A DNA stretch of 64,000 nt, from the NCBI RefSeq assembly GCF_023715105.1, contig NZ_JAMBNO010000002.1:124001-188000 (forward strand). The letters are read 5' to 3'. A program made the translations under genes and the position numbers. Origin of the DNA: Hydrogenophaga intermedia (lineage in GTDB: Bacteria > Pseudomonadota > Gammaproteobacteria > Burkholderiales > Burkholderiaceae_C). The notes under the pieces are model-generated. The model was not told the origin of the DNA. It did no database searches and worked only from the letters and a program-made list of their open reading frames with translations. This document shows, one piece after another, positions 63,198-64,000 of this stretch (positions are counted from its first letter, which is position 1; each line of letters starts with the position of its first letter).

Positions 63198-64000
63198 ATG
63201 CCTTGGAGCCCGACCCGAATCGCCCGACGCCTTCGCCACCTGTCCATCGCCCTGACGGCCGCGCCGTTGCTGGCCTGGGGCCCCGCGCACGCCTTCGGCT
63301 GGGACCAGCTCGTGCACCTCGCGCAGGTGCGTTCGGCCGAGCCCTGGCGCGAAAGCAGCGACAAGCTGCCCGAACCGCTCGCCAGCATCACTTACGACCA
63401 GCTGCGCGACATCCGTTTCCGCCCCGAGCGCGCCACCTGGCGCAACGCCGGCCTGCCCTTCGAGGCGCAGTATTTCCACCTCGGGCTGTACCAGACGCAG
63501 CCGGTGCGCATCCACGAGATCACGCCCCAGGGTGAGGTGCGCGACATTCCCTACCGCAGCGAGGACTTCCACTTCGGCGCCAACCGCTTCGACACCAGCG
63601 CCTGGGGCGACCTCGGCCACGCCGGGTTTCGCCTGCACTACCCCCTCAACAACGTCGCCTACAAGGACGAGCTGGTGGTCTTCCTGGGCGCGAGCTACTT
63701 TCGCGCACTCGGCGCCCAACAGCAGTACGGCCTGTCGGCGCGCGGCCTGGCCATCGATACGGTGGGGGGCGGCGGCGAGGAGTTTCCGCGCTTCACCGGC
63801 TTCTGGATCCAGCGCCCGGCGCCCGACGCCAAGGAAGTCACCATCTACGCGCTGCTCGAATCGCCCCGCGTCACCGGTGCCTACCGCTTCGACATCAGCC
63901 CCGGCTTCAACACCACGATGGGCGTGCGCCTGCGGTTGTTCGCGCGCGAGGGCGCGGCACCGATCAACACGCTGGGTATCGCGCCACTCACCAGCATGTT
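63198..64000 (+). CDS. opgG: Periplasmic glucan biosynthesis protein OpgG/MdoG (partial)
   Basis: The first 267 codons of opgG, running off the right edge. A signal peptide (about residues 1-32, ending AHA) is followed by FGWDQLVHLAQVRSAEPW, YDQLRDIRFRPERATWRN and the FEAQYFHLGLYQTQPVRIHEI block; later FRLHYPLNNVAYKDELVVFLGASYF (in parts) and YGLSARGLAIDTVGGGGEEFP are OpgG hallmarks. OpgG acts in the periplasm on the beta-1,6 branching of osmoregulated glucans made by OpgH. The ATG sits almost at the predicted sigma-54 transcription start, with no room for a leader. No other ATG occurs in the signal-peptide region. Confidence 0.9.
   Translation, partial: MPWSPTRIARRLRHLSIALTAAPLLAWGPAHAFGWDQLVHLAQVRSAEPWRESSDKLPEPLASITYDQLRDIRFRPERATWRNAGLPFEAQYFHLGLYQTQPVRIHEITPQGEVRDIPYRSEDFHFGANRFDTSAWGDLGHAGFRLHYPLNNVAYKDELVVFLGASYFRALGAQQQYGLSARGLAIDTVGGGGEEFPRFTGFWIQRPAPDAKEVTIYALLESPRVTGAYRFDISPGFNTTMGVRLRLFAREGAAPINTLGIAPLTSM

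Overview
The window is GC-rich bacterial chromosome, densely coded on both strands. The gene content points to a betaproteobacterium of the order Burkholderiales, most likely Comamonadaceae close to Hydrogenophaga or Acidovorax. The pointers are a Bug-type solute receptor, the order yqgE-ruvX-pyrR-pyrB-pyrX-plsC, dusB-fis, a pilGHIJ-chpA cluster, a PQQ quinohemoprotein alcohol dehydrogenase of the Comamonas type, and a paaGIK cluster under a TetR-type palindrome. This placement rests on protein families and synteny recalled from knowledge, not on a search.

Layout. 0-5.7 kb: metal handling. A fused-permease iron ABC transporter diverges from its ATPase across a Fur-box-like site, next to PepSY, PCu(A)C and DUF2946 proteins. 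5.7-10 kb: a glutathione transferase, the PQQ alcohol dehydrogenase, and a divergent AcoR-like regulator that lacks the AAA+ domain. 10-14.6 kb: one overlapping minus-strand operon, yqgE-ruvX-pyrR-pyrB-pyrX-plsC, in which the dihydroorotase has lost its metal-binding HxH. 14.6-16.1 kb: photolyase. 16.1-25.9 kb: the twitching-motility chemosensory operon pilG-pilH-pilI-pilJ-chpA. 25.9-35.7 kb: rubredoxin, ThiD-like kinase, hemL, purH, fis, dusB, two membrane proteins, an orphan CesT-like chaperone, and ychF.

35.6-41.1 kb: a small genomic island of about 5.4 kb inserted at the 5' end of ychF. It is bounded by a 101/100-bp direct repeat of ychF codons. The outer copy is a frameshifted ychF remnant that keeps the native ychF leader. 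The island carries a tyrosine integrase, a HEPN-like protein, a COQ7-family diiron hydroxylase, a membrane protein, a small secreted protein and a dienelactone hydrolase-type enzyme.

41.1-55.9 kb: LysR, Bug receptor, N-formylglutamate amidohydrolase-like protein, an IorAB-type molybdenum hydroxylase whose large subunit has lost its normal stop, AraC, MOSC protein, a UbiH-like monooxygenase, dsbC, DUF3429, an M61 peptidase, and the phenylacetate genes paaG-paaI-paaK. 56-64 kb: enoyl-CoA hydratase, tRNA-Met, yaeQ, miaB, and a three-gene two-component operon in the order kinase-lipoprotein-sigma54 activator (glrK-qseG-glrR type). Immediately after it come two TGTC-N10-GACA-type sites and a textbook sigma-54 promoter in front of opgG, so the operon probably drives periplasmic glucan synthesis.

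The most notable items are the ychF island with its rebuilt leader, the glrR-sigma54-opgG circuit, the island-borne COQ7 and HEPN-like genes, the molybdenum hydroxylase readthrough, and the AAA+-less AcoR homologue.
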